Part shown: positions 32,301 through 43,044 of the stretch, piece by piece
Layout of the letters: each line of letters starts with the position of its first letter
Position numbering within the stretch: the first letter of the stretch is position 1
Assembly (NCBI GenBank): GCA_944548615.1
Contig: OX155973.1
Coordinates: 19,259,543 to 19,323,542, forward strand
Direction: 5' to 3'
Length of the DNA stretch: 64,000 nt
Origin: Micropterix aruncella
Taxonomy: Eukaryota; Arthropoda; Insecta; Lepidoptera; Micropterigidae
Made by a program: the position numbers and the translations under genes
Notes under the pieces: model-generated
Seen by the model: the letters and a program-made list of their open reading frames with translations, nothing else
The model's database searches: none
What the model was told of the DNA's origin: nothing

Positions 32301-35300
32301 ATATACGGAAGTATAAAAACGAAGAGTCGGTTATAAAACAGTAAAATTAAGATTATAAAAAATATAAAATTAAATCAATAACAATGTCGCAATAGAAATG
32401 GTCAATATATTTTTTTATATTATAATCCATCTTTGATAATCAATGCTTGTAATGTAAATAGTAATGTAAATAATCAAATTTATAAAATTAAAAAAAAAAA
32501 CAAAAATAAGAAAAGATTGTAATATAAATAATTATAGAAGATTATGCTATACATCATCACGCTTCGTCCCTTAGGAACCGATCAAAAATAACACTAAGCG
32601 AAAACGGCGTAATATCGCGGACGTGGTGGGTCGGGGCCGAGGGTGGAGCCCGACATGAAACGAACATTACCGAGAAGAGACAAACTGTGCATCACTTATC
32701 TAGATCTGGTTACGGCGAAATCCAGTATATACTAATACCCCATGAAATGCCGAAGTAGTCTAAATTATTTATAATTACTCCGTTTTCTTTTAAATTAATC
32801 GGTAGGTGAAATCGCTGGGCACAGCTAGTCTGGTAAATTATCAGCGAGTCGGCCATCAAAATATCAGCCAACTACGCTTTATTTCGTAGTTGGGATGCAA
32901 TGTGTATCCCAAAAAAAAAATTAAATTGAAACTAATATAAAGATAAATCTATTTCTGAATTGATCTCGACCAGAACTACAACCCAAATAAATGTTAATAA
33001 TAGTAAAAAGACATTTTTTAAAATAATATTTTATTAAAATGCTCTGTCCCGAGCCAACCCAGAATGCAGGATCCATGTCATAATGAAGTCAGAATGGGCT
33101 ATCATAATTAAACGCTATTAAAAATTTAGTTTCTGTGCTGTTGACCATTTAGAATCCCCTCGTTGGAAGCTAACCCTGGCTGCAGCAGCCTTGTCGCTGT
33201 GAAATTTAGAACGGGCTATCATAATTGAATGCTTATACAAAATTTCGTTTCTGTGCTGTCGACGGTTGAGGAGTCCCCTCGTCGGGAGCCAATCCTGGGT
33301 GCAGCAGTCATGTCATGGTGAATATAGAACGGGCTATTGAATGCGTATACAAAATTATATGTCTGTGCTGTTGACCGTGGAAGAGTAGCCTCGTTGAGAG
33401 CCTCTGGGTATAGCATCAGGTCATGCTCACCATAAAAATGCTTTGTTATCGGAACTAAACCGACATGTAAAATTTTAACTTCATAGGATAAGAGGAATTG
33501 GTTCTAATTCAGCTTGCAATATATGACCTAAACAAACTAACATACACACATACATACATAATGACAAACATTGCAAGGTAAATAAAAGTTTATATAAATT
33601 GCACTTTTCTTCGGTGCCATAAAATTGGAAAATTGTAATTTTGGCGTTCTATTTGTAACTTTGAATGATAACATTTTAAACTTACCCATGCTCCTGTGAT
33701 TATGACTGTTTCATCCTGTTTTACCAAACTCATGGATATTGGACATTTTTTAAAGTTATTCCATTTAAGTGCGGGTTGGTTTCGTTTGAGTACATCAGTT
33801 GGAAAGCAATGACATTGGTTTGTAGTTATATTAATTGGGGATTGATTCCGTCCAGTCTGAAATTTCAATAAAACTCATATCAATTTCTCTGTGTTATAAA
33901 TGCTTTTTATCTTCCTGTCCCATAAAACGAGCAGGAGGGAAAGTAATGTGAACGCGTTAAAAAATCATTCATTCATTCAGATGAAACTAGTCCTTGGCTA
34001 GTTGCCGGGAGGAAAGTCTTTGAGTGACACAACCATTTTTTTTAAATTTACCAAATTACACTTTTTAGCAAGGATTTCAATAATGGTGCTCCTAAACGGA
34101 CTATACTTTTACGGCAATATGTGGCTGCAATATTCTCAACTATAGCCCACAGAAACAGACACACAAGAAACAAGACTTCAGTCTAGAAATTGTCAATCGT
34201 CTCGGGAAGTGGGGGGGAGGGGGAGTGGGGAAATGTATAAATCCGTCTTCACCTCGAAAAAAAAAATTGCGCGTTCACAATACTTTACCTCCTCGTCGGT
34301 TGGTAGGTTGATAAAGTAACTGAAAATAGACAAAGCCCATTTAATAAAACTACAACGGGATATCCTCAGGTTATCTTTTAACCTGGTTTTCAGTACACAC
34401 GTCTTATAGGTACGGGACACCACTATTTAATGAAATTAGCATAAAATAAAAAAATTAAAATAAATCAAAAAATAAAAAATATAAATAAACAAAAATATTA
34501 TAAAAATGAATCGTTTCGATTAACCTTAATCCTTTGGCTACGGAACGACCAAATTTGGTTGCACATCAGAACACCGTTGACCACGTAACGACCAATAATG
34601 GCGGCTTGCTCCCGGAGCACACAGTAATATTATTTTCTAATTAGAACGCATCCTAAAATCCATACCAATTTCGAGCTACCAGCTAATATCAATTTTTTTT
34701 TGTATGTAAATAAGCAAAACGTAAAATACTTTTGATAGAAAATCTAAAAAGAATCACGATAGTATTTAAAATTTCTAAATAGGATTCCGTATTTTTTCGT
34801 AATACAAGTACAAGTTAGAAATGCCGAGTTTTTTTTCACTTTTTCGACTTTCTCGTCTTTATTCATAATTATCTAATTGTTTAACAAAATGATATTTCAA
34901 TATTCTATGTACAAAATTTCAATGCGATCATTGCACAGTTATTATTTTTATGATTGCTATAGTAGTTCCATAGTTATAGTACTTATTTGTCGAGCGCGGC
35001 GATATTGCAAGAAATTCCAATAAATTGCCGCGGTCTGCCATGAAATTATGCCGATACTTGAAAGGTTAAGAGTTATATAATGTACCTCATACTGCGCCTT
35101 CCAAGTAGTTGGCCCTTTATCGCAATAGTTGAACGAACAATCGCAAGTATCACCTTTTCTGTCTTTCAGAAACCATCTGTATCAAAAATAAAACATATTT
35201 TAGAATATGGTATAACTAGCTACCTCAGGCAGGACTTATTGTCACTGAGACCTGGCGACAGTCACAGTATACTAACAAAGAATATACATAGGGTATAAGG

Positions 35301-37474
35301 GAAAGTCCCCTAACGCCGGACGGCACCTAGCGTCGTACACTAATAGTATCTCGACAAGTCGAGGCGCGATCGAAACAAAGATGGGTTAAAAGAGCCCGGC
35401 CCCCTACCACCGTTATAACCTACGCAGTGGCGGCAGCGGTATGCGGCCTACCCGCAAAACAACGGATTGACAGCTCTTTCAGTCTACCCTGGACAACGGC
35501 GGCTGCAACGTCACCGAAACATCGGGTGCTACAAATTTCACGCGGTAAAATCGTTTTCTATCATATTTATAATGTCAAACAACCGCGATAGTCTTCGATT
35601 TTATAAAAAAATCATAGAAAAAAATCAGTACGAAAACTGATAACACGTTATGCCAAAAACTGTTGCCAGATCTTAGGTACCCTAACTTAAATTTTATTTT
35701 TTTATAAATACGTGTATAACCTATATAACAATAATGTATAGAAAATATAAAGTATACATATAGAAAATATAATAATAAATTTTCAATAATACACTAATAG
35801 TTATTTTTAATCTTAATAAGCTGAAATGAATGAGCTGAAATGATGTAAAAATAGATATTATTTAAATGACTATAATTGCTAAAAAATAGAGTAATGTAAT
35901 CATATCTAATATCATAAAATAAAAGATTGGTAAATATGAGCTTTAAAGGATTACATATAGAAGTATTAGAATGATCATAGAAGTCGTCGCTTTCCTATAA
36001 CTATAAGAACAACTTATACTATTATAAAAACTCAAATAATATAAAATCGATGTTTCTGAAACTCAAGAAACGGTTGATAAATTAATAACTGGTTAATTCC
36101 AACAATATATTTTACATTTTAGCATCTCTTATATTATATCGAAATCGAAAGTAGTTATAGGTGAAAACAGAATTTTCGTAGTGCATAATTAATTTTAAAT
36201 TGATTTAAGTATTGGGTTCGTACCTATGAAGTTGATACCAAAAACTTAGTATGAAAAATATACATTTAATTATTAGAAATATTGACCCCTATTATCTATG
36301 CAGATTTATCTCTCGTGGACAGGAACCAATGAATGCTTCGAAGGCGTTTTTCACCGAATCTTCAAAAGTGAATTTTTCCCTTGTAAAAAGTTATCTAAAT
36401 TCTGACGAAAAATTTAAATCTGTTGGAGCAAGGTCTGGCATGTACGGTGGGTGATTAAGAGTCACCACCCGCAACTCCAGCAACTTTAGTAACCAACTCT
36501 AGTAACCAATGAAATTCAATGAATGGTTTGAAGGCGTTTTTCACCGACTCTTCAAAGTTGATTTGTTTTCCTTACAAAACGTTATCTAAATTCTGAAGAA
36601 AAAAGAAACTCTTTTGGAGCAAGGTCTGGCAAGTAGGTACGATGGGTGACCAGGACTCACCAGCCGCAACTCTTGCAACTTTGCGACTTTTTGCAGTGAG
36701 ATCTGTGGTTATACAGAAGCAGTGGCTATGAGCGATTGACCAGTTCCATTATTGATTGCTATTCTTAACAGTACATATTTACGGTAACTGTATAGCCAGA
36801 CTGCAAGAAGCTGTAATATAAAACACCGACACAGGATCTCATATTTGAAAATAATGCAAATTTTCAACTTTACCATGGTTGCACAAACGGAAATATTTGA
36901 ACAAAAACAAAAGACGGATAGACAAATGAACTGCTGATTCTTAAAAAATAATATGGCCTTGAATGAAAATGTATTTGTTATCCAAGTTATCCATGTTCAA
37001 ATTGGCCATTGTGAAAAAACAGCAATTACATACGTGAGGACACAATAATTAATATAGTCAGAAAACCTATCTGCGATGGCCGAATGCCTGGCCGCATGAG
37101 CCGCAGGTCCAATCGGCGAGAGGTTCTAAAAGAAAACAGCCAGTCCAGGAAGGCTGAGGATCCTTTATGAACTAGATTAGGAGTTGCCGAACCGCGAGGG
37201 CCGCAGGTCCGACTCGCTAGACTAGCCTACTGGTCACCAATAAATTAACTTACCCATATACAGCGTAAACTAAAACCGCAAACGTAACTCCATAAACTAC
37301 GTGAACTGTATTATCAGGCTTCCACTCAGAAGTCCAATTTTCGAGGAATTCTCTGTTATCAGTAATTAATTTAATGATTTTTTTAAGCCATTGAATTTCC
37401 TCCCAAATTTCAATTATTTTAGCATAATAATATTCAAACATCATACACGCAAATAAAATATTTGAAAACGTCAT
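26317..37474 (-). CDS. Carbonic-anhydrase-related gene, 5' six exons (3' end not found)
   Basis: Six minus-strand exons with GT..AG borders and matching phases: 37254-37474, 35086-35176, 33686-33856, 31784-31908, 29342-29453 and 26317-26400 (268 codons). The start is the ATG at 37474. The N-terminus carries a probable membrane anchor (TVHVVYGVTFAVLVYAVYG, ~56-74). Next come the alpha carbonic anhydrase landmarks: YCDKGPTTW, GRNQSPINI, the region before the active site, RWGPTDDEGSEHTID, YAMEIQ and LSYLVEAVQRDN. Where active enzymes have HFHWG and ELHLVH, this has TFRWG and EIQASF, so all three zinc-binding histidines are gone and it should not hydrate CO2. The C-terminal third (GSLTTPPC region) is not seen downstream; it may lie left of the window. 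Introns are packed with repeats. Confidence 0.8.
27387..27470. promoter_or_regulatory. Tandem 42-bp repeat with TATCGATATCGATA
   Basis: TATCGATATCGATA occurs at 27387-27400 and 27429-27442, each followed by AAAACGCCACAAGCCAG and AGCCCACC, with another ATCGATAG at about 27487. TATCGATA is the DRE core bound by DREF, and CGATA clusters are bound by BEAF-32 in Drosophila. It lies in intron 5 of the carbonic-anhydrase-like gene and ~140-200 bp downstream of the THAP-like exon. Use as an enhancer, promoter or boundary is inference. Confidence 0.45.
27610..27669 (-). CDS. Possible first exon of a THAP-domain protein
   Basis: Twenty codons from the ATG at 27669, MYKKCVVCGLIRRKRGEPEG, then a good splice donor (GGT|GTGAGTG). 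The MxxCxxCG start with a basic stretch is like the beginning of a C2CH THAP zinc finger, where the second half lies in the next exon. I could not find that exon. It is in an intron of the carbonic-anhydrase-like gene on the same strand, so it may be a nested gene, a domesticated P-element-like transposase or a relic. Confidence 0.35.
27671..28502. other. No gene recognised in this part of intron 5
   Basis: The sequence around 27784-27966 is GC-richer and has a 60-codon plus-strand frame that starts at a non-ATG codon; nothing in it is recognisable. The rest is AT-rich without repeats that I could match. Confidence 0.4.
28503..28700 (+). mobile_element. tRNA-derived SINE
   Basis: Starts GGCCCGGTAGCATAGTGG, with an A box (TAGCATAGTGGTTAGG) and, ~40 bases on, a B box (GGTTTCGATTCCC): the internal RNA polymerase III promoter of a tRNA. 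It does not fold as a complete tRNA and continues into an unrelated ~100-base body, so it is a SINE. Lies in intron 5 of the carbonic-anhydrase-like gene. Confidence 0.8.
28920..29060 (+). mobile_element. Second SINE with a tiny LINE 3' end inside it
   Basis: The left part, GTTGTTAGGTCGCCTGA, looks like the region after an A box, and the right part, GGGTTCCGGGTTCAATTTCC, like a B box. Between them is GCTCGCCTTTTCTTAAGAAT AAAGAG plus (TTATTA)n, the 3' end of a LINE like the one at 45349-45920. The LINE copy is thus only ~70 bp. Confidence 0.5.
29915..29950. repeat. Perfect 17-bp inverted repeat with 2-base loop
   Basis: GTTACACATCCTAGGGG, AA, CCCCTAGGATGTGTAAC. In intron 4 of the carbonic-anhydrase-like gene. 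It would form a strong hairpin in RNA or a cruciform in DNA. A related GGGGACGTTACATAATATAA lies just upstream. It may be the tip of a small MITE. Confidence 0.75.
30714..31378 (+). mobile_element. Helitron, non-autonomous, complete ends
   Basis: TCTATAAGAATATTATAAAG at the start, GGATCAGCTAG at the end followed by T, and a GCCCA/TGGGC hairpin before it. Same family as 20716-21444. In intron 4 of the carbonic-anhydrase-like gene. Confidence 0.85.
31970..32828 (+). mobile_element. Helitron-like element with insertion
   Basis: Starts TCTATACTAATAATAACGCC and ends GGGCACAGCTAG before T. The middle has a poly-T run and a GCCAGTTGGTAGGAATCC stretch that looks foreign. It directly follows the upstream border of exon 4 (31784-31908), only ~60 bases away. 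Confidence 0.65.
33060..33590 (+). repeat. Minisatellite-bearing repeat, ~117-120 bp period
   Basis: Three units with CTGTTGACC, AGTCCCCTCGT(C/T)GGGAGCC and AACGGGCTAT, then AACTTCATAGGATAAGAG and TAAACAAACTAACATAC, collinear with the copy at 4440-4890 read in reverse. Ends just before exon 3 of the carbonic-anhydrase-like gene. Confidence 0.7.
34150..34330 (+). repeat. Dispersed repeat with ACTTCAGTCTGGAAAT core
   Basis: AAGACTTCAGTCTAGAAATT, a G-rich tract, ATAAATCCGTCTTCACCTCG and TTTACCTCCTCGTCGGTTGG followed by AAAGTAAC. The fourfold recurrence (26025, 34150, 41630, 57940) defines a ~180-bp family. No coding content. Confidence 0.65.
34526..35069 (-). mobile_element. piggyBac-like MITE, uninterrupted copy
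   Basis: Left TTAA plus TCCTTTGGCTACGGAACG, right CTTGAAAGG plus TTAA. It is the inverted counterpart of 1960-3303 without the retroposon. 544 bp, no ORF. It ends 16 bases from exon 2 of the carbonic-anhydrase-like gene, on the intron side of its splice donor. Confidence 0.7.
35300..35575 (+). repeat. Dispersed repeat, GC-rich body, CACAAATTTCACG-like end
   Basis: GC-rich from 35315, ending GTCACCGAAACATCGGGTGC, then TACAAATTTCACGCGG. It shares its end with 25385-25460. In intron 1 of the carbonic-anhydrase-like gene. Confidence 0.5.
35576..36284. other. No gene; AT-rich intron sequence
   Basis: Very AT-rich part of intron 1. The repeated words are simple (ATATAGAAAATATAA). I see no exon or known element. 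Confidence 0.4.
36285..36745 (-). pseudogene. mariner transposase C-terminal relic, partly duplicated
   Basis: The minus strand reads, with stops and frameshifts, (Q)ISLQKVAKLQELRL.., then PSYLPDLAPKEF, and again further on PPYMPDLAPTDLN with EDSVKNAFEAFI. PPYSPDLAPSD is the signature around the third catalytic aspartate of mariner transposases. The PDLAP region occurs twice (36290-36460 and 36510-36690), so part of the relic is tandemly duplicated. Related sequence in the opposite orientation is at 50720-51060. In intron 1 of the carbonic-anhydrase-like gene. Confidence 0.7.
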
Positions 37475-37690
37475 TTAGAAATATTTTTTTGAATATGTTT
37501 TGTTCTTCGCCATCTACCGAGGTCATTGCGAACTACTCCGCATATTACAAGTATGCCGTACTTCGAATATGCGGAGTAGTTCCTAATGATGTCGGTAGAT
37601 GGCAAACAACCAGAACTAAATTAAAAATATTTTAAATTGACGTTTTCAAATATTTTATTTGCATATATAATATGATGTTTGAATATGGTG
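37426..37690. repeat. ~265-bp palindrome overlapping the first exon of the carbonic-anhydrase-like gene
   Basis: Inner arms: GCCATCTACCGAGGTCATT and GAACTACTCCGCATATT, mirrored by AATATGCGGAGTAGTTC and AATGATGTCGGTAGATGGC. Outer arms: CATCATACACGCAAATAAA with ATATTTGAAAACGTCA, mirrored by TTTCAAATATTTTATTTGC and ATGATGTTTGAATAT. The left outer arm contains the first ~16 codons of the gene; the right arm is an inverted copy of that start. Confidence 0.75.
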
Positions 37691-38230
37691 TTATGTTGTT
37701 ATGTTTGAAGGCTAAGATAATACACATTTAGGAGGTCATTAAATGGCAAAATAAAAACCTCTACTAAACGCGCTTCATATAGCTTCACTAGTATTCCAGC
37801 AGATGGCGGTAGTAAATTCAGTTTAAATTCGTAATTATATAACATTAATCATCTAATTTTTAATAAATATACATATTAAATTATTTTTCAATAATAATTG
37901 ATTTTATATCTGTATCGTCTGCAGTTTAAAATCATATTTAGGTATCATATTTAATCAAACAAATATAATTTACAGGACCCCAAACAAACTTTCTCGCTCT
38001 TTGGAGAAAACGATAAGTTTTTCATAGTAGCCACAAGGAGCGATTTTAGTTAGTTGCTAAGTTTACACTATATTCACACAAATTTAGAACAAAATCATTT
38101 GAACTGATTTTTATCATTGAAAAAAAACGTCAAAGACATAATATGACGTCTGGACGCATTTTTACGAAAGTGCAAAATTGGCAAAGTTACAAATTCGCTA
38201 ATTAGTAGGGGAGACTGGTATAAAGTGATC

Positions 38231-38841
38231 TGTAACGGATCTTAAGTCCACTACATACGATCAACAAATGCATTGATTTCCAGTGAAATCCACTGACACA
38301 ATTCAGCTATTATTTTGACTCGTGCAGCTATGAATCAGCACGATGAAACAATACTTTTGCTCAGAATATTTCAAATTGCATCATTGCACGGCCTATATAA
38401 ACCGGCCAAAAAGCAACCAAATTATCAGTCCCCGATTAATCACCTTCCCCCAAGGTTGCGACGGCATATCCGGTACCCCTCTACGAGGTCGCTCAACGGA
38501 TCCGGCTCCTTGGTTTCCTTTCCTCATTTTCCCTGAGTCTCGAAGCATCAGTCTGTAATCCCACAGACTCGAGCCGTGCCCAGTACAAGATACTAGGAGC
38601 ACACATACAATCCTCATCCACTTTCCTACATAAACTCCGTCGCGCAACCCTCGCGTCTCGATAAAGTAATCCGGGCACTCGTTAATTCGGCAAGCGTTAT
38701 AACTGGCAATATTCAATCGATTCAATCAATAAATATCTGCTGCTTCATCAAAACCGCCTTTAAATACGGAGATAACTCGTAAGTTGACACCTCCACCTCA
38801 CATCAAATAATTTGGAGTCTTGTGAGGGATGGTCCCTCACA
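38231..38841 (+). mobile_element. Solo LTR, copy 1
   Basis: Starts TGTAACGGATC and ends GGGATGGTCCCTCACA, bounded on both sides by GATC. Inside are a TATA box (CCTATATAAACCGG, ~38390), a GC-rich leader and CAATAAATATC as a likely polyadenylation signal. The end, TTGGAGTCTTGTGAGGGATG, is shared with 49996-50594. No internal retrotransposon region adjoins, so this is a solo LTR. Superfamily not settled (4-bp duplications fit Ty3/gypsy). Confidence 0.7.
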
Positions 38842-38935
38842 GATCCTTCAGACTAAAATGATCCCTTCTTTTTATGAATCTACTAACGTCATCTAGGAAA
38901 CAACGAATGCAATACATCCAACAGGTGTCAAGTTG

Positions 38936-39618
38936 GTACAGACAAATAGAGCTGTCAACTACAACGGGCGAGCCCGTCACCTCAGGAAGTTTTAACGATC
39001 GGTCGTTCTATCTCCCGTGAAGTGAATGCAGAAGACTTAGGACAAAACAGTTCACCGTCAAGCTGCGCCACATGCCCGTAAGAGGCCAACGCCTTAACCG
39101 CGAGGCAACCAGGTATGTTAGTTACCCAGCGGGCTTACACTCACGCTCTTACTTCCAATTGCGACCAGATTACTCCGGTCTCTCGACTGGTTACGAGTTC
39201 GAGCTCGGTTGCGCGGTCCTCTCCCTAACGAAGCGGTGAAACAGTGTAGCCTAATTTATCGCGGACCAAGGCGTCCTTTAGCCGGCTGTTCACCCGGAAT
39301 CGGGTAGCCGATGGTCGTTTCAAGGGCAGTCGCCGTAAGGGCAGCAACCACCCTCTCTATTGGAAACAGTACTGCTTCCAGACTCCCCCGACTGTTAGTC
39401 AGAATGCACAGACGATTGGCTTAGCCCCCGCACGGTACGGAGACCGACCAGGAGCGCCGGAAGATTGACTCCTAGGGGAAACTAGCCCCAAGGACAGAGT
39501 CCTACCCGGGCTCGCACTTCATGCGTGAAGGCCGCCGGATAGGGTTGACCCGTGAGTGTGACCAACCTTGAACAAATGGGTCTTCGTGGCCAACTCAGCA
39601 AGGGCCTATTAGCTCCCA
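38936..39618 (+). mobile_element. GC-rich retroposon, copy G (full length)
   Basis: From the ATAGAGCTGTCAACTAC 5' end to GGGCCTATTAGCTCCCA. Flanked by TCAAGTTG at 38928-38935 and 39619-39626 (8 bp exact). Follows the consensus throughout. Confidence 0.75.
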
Positions 39619-39639
39619 TCAAGTTGCACTAATATATTG

Positions 39640-39790
39640 TTTTAATTCCACGCCGTCGCACACGAACCCAACCAGGTTCAACCGCCGGCCGAGGGAGGGC
39701 GCTCACCGATTTTACTTATGGAATTAATATTCACATGCAATCAGTCTTTGGCTACTTGCCGGGAAAGGCTTGAGGTGACAATCCTTTTTT
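39640..39790 (-). repeat. Dispersed repeat, minus copy of the TGTCACCTCAAG family
   Basis: Read in reverse: AAAAAAAGGATTGTCACCTC, AAGCCTTTCCCGGCAAGTAG, then GGTTGAACCTGGTTGGGTTC. Same family as 22890-23060. Confidence 0.55.
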
Positions 39791-40400
39791 TAAAGCAAAT
39801 CGTATACCCATATCACGTAGGCGAATACAGCATACGTCGAATAATATTTCCATAGTCGCTCTTTTAGCACCGCTTATTTTTTTATGTTATAATTCCGTGG
39901 GTAACAATGACAATAATCTCTCAATCAACGTCTTGGCGATCACGATTGTCAATTATTTCGGTATTTCGTAATACTTACGTTTAAAGAGAGTACGTAATTA
40001 TTATTAAGAATAAAGATGGCCGTAAAGTGTGTCATCCATGGTAGACTCCGTTAAGTGAGATATTCCGCGAACCAAGTGGGAGACAACGGTGCCAAATTTA
40101 CTAAGCGTAAAATGATATGGCGTGAAGGTGAATTAAGGTAACCGTGAACAAGTGCAGCTCTATATTGTTTATTATGACAGCAGTTTAAAATAGAGATGTA
40201 ACGACGATAAAACGACAAGAGAGAATCAAATAAAGAATAAAGATTATTTATTTCTTTTACAAGCATTACAATTGTGTAGGAATAACCGAGCATATTACAG
40301 TATTCTTAGACTTGCTACTCAATTTTTAAAAATATAGTCATATCCAGTAAATTATTCCTAAATTATTCTAATTAACAAAAAAAGGCTATAATATACCAAT
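39791..40400. other. No gene recognised
   Basis: The longest frame (80 codons, minus, 40051-40293) begins at a non-ATG codon and carries no motif I know. AT-rich. Confidence 0.4.
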
Positions 40401-41053
40401 TGACAACTAGAGTTGTCAACTACAATGGGCGAACCCGTCACCTCAGGAAGTTTTAACGATTAGTCATTCTTTCTCCCTGAAGTGAGAGCAGAAGACTTGG
40501 ACAAAACAGTCCAGCGTCAAGCTCCGCCACATGCCCGTAAGACACCAACGCCTTAACCGCGAGATAGCCAGGAGTGTTACCCAGCGGGCTTACACTCACG
40601 CCCTTACTTCCAATTGCGACTAGATTACTCCAGTCTCTCGATTGGTTCGAGGTCGCTTGCGCGGTCCTCTCTCTTACGAAGCGGTGAAACGTTGTACCTA
40701 TACTGAATCTATCGTGGACCACGGCATCCTTTTCTCGACTGTTCACCCAGGATCGGGTAGCCGATGGTCGTTTCAAGAGCAGTCGCCGTAAGGCCCGCAA
40801 CCACCCCCGCTGTATAGGAAACAGTACTGCTTCCAGACTCCCCGACTGTTAGTCAAAGTGCACAGTCGATTGGCTTACGCCGCACGGTGCGCAGACCGTC
40901 CAGGAGCGCCAGAAGGTTGATTCCTAGGGGAAAGTAGCCCTAAGGCCAGAGTCCTACCCGGGCTGGCACTTCATGCGTGGAGGCCGCCGGATGGGTGTTG
41001 ACCCGTGAATGTGACTAACCCTGAACAGAATGGGTCTTCGTGGCCAACTCAGT
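40401..41053 (+). mobile_element. GC-rich retroposon, copy H (3' end clipped)
   Basis: Begins TGACAACTAGAGTTGTCAAC and follows the consensus up to CTTCGTGGCCAACTCAG, where it stops; the final GGGCCCATTAGCTCCC is missing. No target duplication identified. Confidence 0.75.
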
Positions 41054-41149
41054 AGTATGAAAATGGCTATCTTCCAATATGACAAAATATTTTCTTAAAT
41101 ATGGTGGACATTAAAAACTATTTGTATAAGAGATTTTACAGATAGTATA

Positions 41150-41830
41150 AGATTTTACAGAGAGTATAAGAGATTTTTTTGTGATGAAGACGGAAATACC
41201 TATTTTTAACCCCCCCCCCCCCACATACGATTTAACCCCCCCCCCCCCTCGAAACGATTAGGACCATTTCCAGATGGAAGTCTGTCTGTGTGTAATTGTG
41301 TATATGACGTGTATGTGTATGTGTGTATTCCTCCACGATACCGCTTAACCTTCACCTGATAGAGCTTAAATTTGGCCTGCGTGCATCACTTGATCATTGC
41401 AAGAGTTGGATAAAAATTACGGTTGAAATCAGTCCAACAGGGGGCGCGCAAGTCATACTTCAATCTCGAAATATTGGAAGTAGAGAATTGAAATTTGGTA
41501 CATAGTTGCCTTTTTAGGCCGGAATTCCATTGTAAAATTTTGGTTTGAATATTTCCCATACAAGTTGCAGGCATTAGCCTGCATATCAAATTTCAGGGCG
41601 CTAGTGAAGGGATAAATACACACAGACACACAGTCACAGAAACAGGCACAGAGACAGACTTCAGTCTGGAAATTGTCCTAATCGTATCGGGGGGAGAGGA
41701 GGGGAGAGGGGGAATCAAAACAAATTTTAATACTTTGCGTCTTCATCTCAAAAACAAAATTTTTGCTCGATCACAATACTTTCTCTCCTGGTCGGTTGGT
41801 GGGCTGAGAAAGTAACAGTTTGATCGGGAG
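41150..41830 (+). repeat. Dispersed repeat with two poly-C tracts and the ACTTCAGTCTGG core
   Basis: C tracts at about 41210-41222 and 41237-41249, each after TTTAA, then (GT)-rich sequence, and at 41630-41830 the ~180-bp family with GACTTCAGTCTGGAAATTG and GGTCGGTTGGTGGGCTGAG. Between the two parts is a 60-codon frame, not recognised. Confidence 0.5.
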
Positions 41831-42329
41831 GAAGTCTTCAGAAATATTCCTCGGCTGATGTGTTGCACAATAATCTTCTAGCGACGCCACTGACGAAAAA
41901 CACTTTACTAAAGATTTTACTTTGGGTATTAACAGGCAAGAGATACCGTTATTTTACGACGCATACCGAGTGCTTGAGCGGACTTTAAGTAGTGCAACCT
42001 TGTCCAATTATATCAGATAAGTATGCATTTGCAGTTACATAATAAGCACGTGCCTTAATGGGCGACAGATGTCATCCACTCCATGGCAACTGTTAAACAC
42101 GCTTCAAGCGTTGAACGGAAACCGATCCAGAGGTTCCGCGTTAGGACACATTCACACTTTTGTTTCAAAACACCTAACGCAGTTTACAAATGTAAATATG
42201 AGCCATATTGTAAATAATAGAAATATAAATAGGTTTTCATATCCCATGTTTAGACTTTAATAATTAGGATCCTCTTTTATGGGGCAGTGGAATAGTGTTA
42301 ATTGCTACGGGCGAACTTAGTGTTAGGCA
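41831..42329. other. No gene recognised
   Basis: No repeat match and no frame above 63 codons. The 63-codon plus frame (42069-42260) does not resemble a known domain. Confidence 0.4.
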
Positions 42330-42870
42330 AAATTTAGTCAGACTATCGATTGATGACTAACTATTGAGTATGTTAATCGTGATTAACGATTAAAGATTGA
42401 TTCATTTAATCGTCAAACGTTTCTAACGATTAATAAGTTATAATCGTAATCATGACTGCGATTCGTAATCATAATTTTCTCGATAGCTGTCAACTTTGTT
42501 TAGCAAGTTTTTCGTCGGTCGGTCGGTCGGTCGCTCGGTTAACCGGCCGGTCAACCGGCCGGTCGACCGGCCGACTAGTCGACCCACCGACCGACCGGCC
42601 AACCGACCGACCAACTGACCGACCGCCGAAACCGGTGATAATCTAAGTACAGTCAACCAATAGGTATAATAGAAAGAATTGTCGGGTAACATTTAAAGAG
42701 CAAGTTAGTTATGATTGACGATTGACCATTGAATGATTAACGACTAACTGATTTAGTCATGATTATCGCAATCGAAATTAACTTTCGTCACGACCAAATT
42801 ATTCATGACTAAATTAATCATGATTTTTTTTTGAAATCGACTAATCAGTCGATTAAAAAAAAATTGATTG
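42330..42870. repeat. Quasi-palindromic simple-sequence region: TAATCG/CGATTA words around a GGTC/GACC core
   Basis: At 42511-42630 a (GGTC)n run meets CCGGCCGGTCAACCGG units and then a (GACC)n run, so the block folds back on itself. On both sides (42340-42480 and 42700-42870) words such as GATTAACGATTA, TAATCGTGATTA and GACTAACTGA recur in both orientations. Not coding; the open frames across it are artefacts of the repeat. Confidence 0.75.
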
Positions 42871-43044
42871 ACCCAACACTGGGCGAAACCGATACCTCGA
42901 TATTTTTCGACTTACCTCGATAACTCGTGTCAGGAAAAATATTCATCGATGGTGAAGCTAAGATCCTTAACCTTATTCGAGGTAGGAACTATTGCTTTAT
43001 CTAATTTGCAGTGTTGCTTTATCTAATTTGATAGAAATTAATGA

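Noticed and set aside
38315..38725. Frames of 61-110 codons on both strands
   Set aside because: They lie in the leader of a solo LTR and are not shared with the other LTR copy.
42450..42692. Frames with repeated GRSVGR/PTDRPTDR
   Set aside because: Translation of a GGTC/GACC simple repeat.
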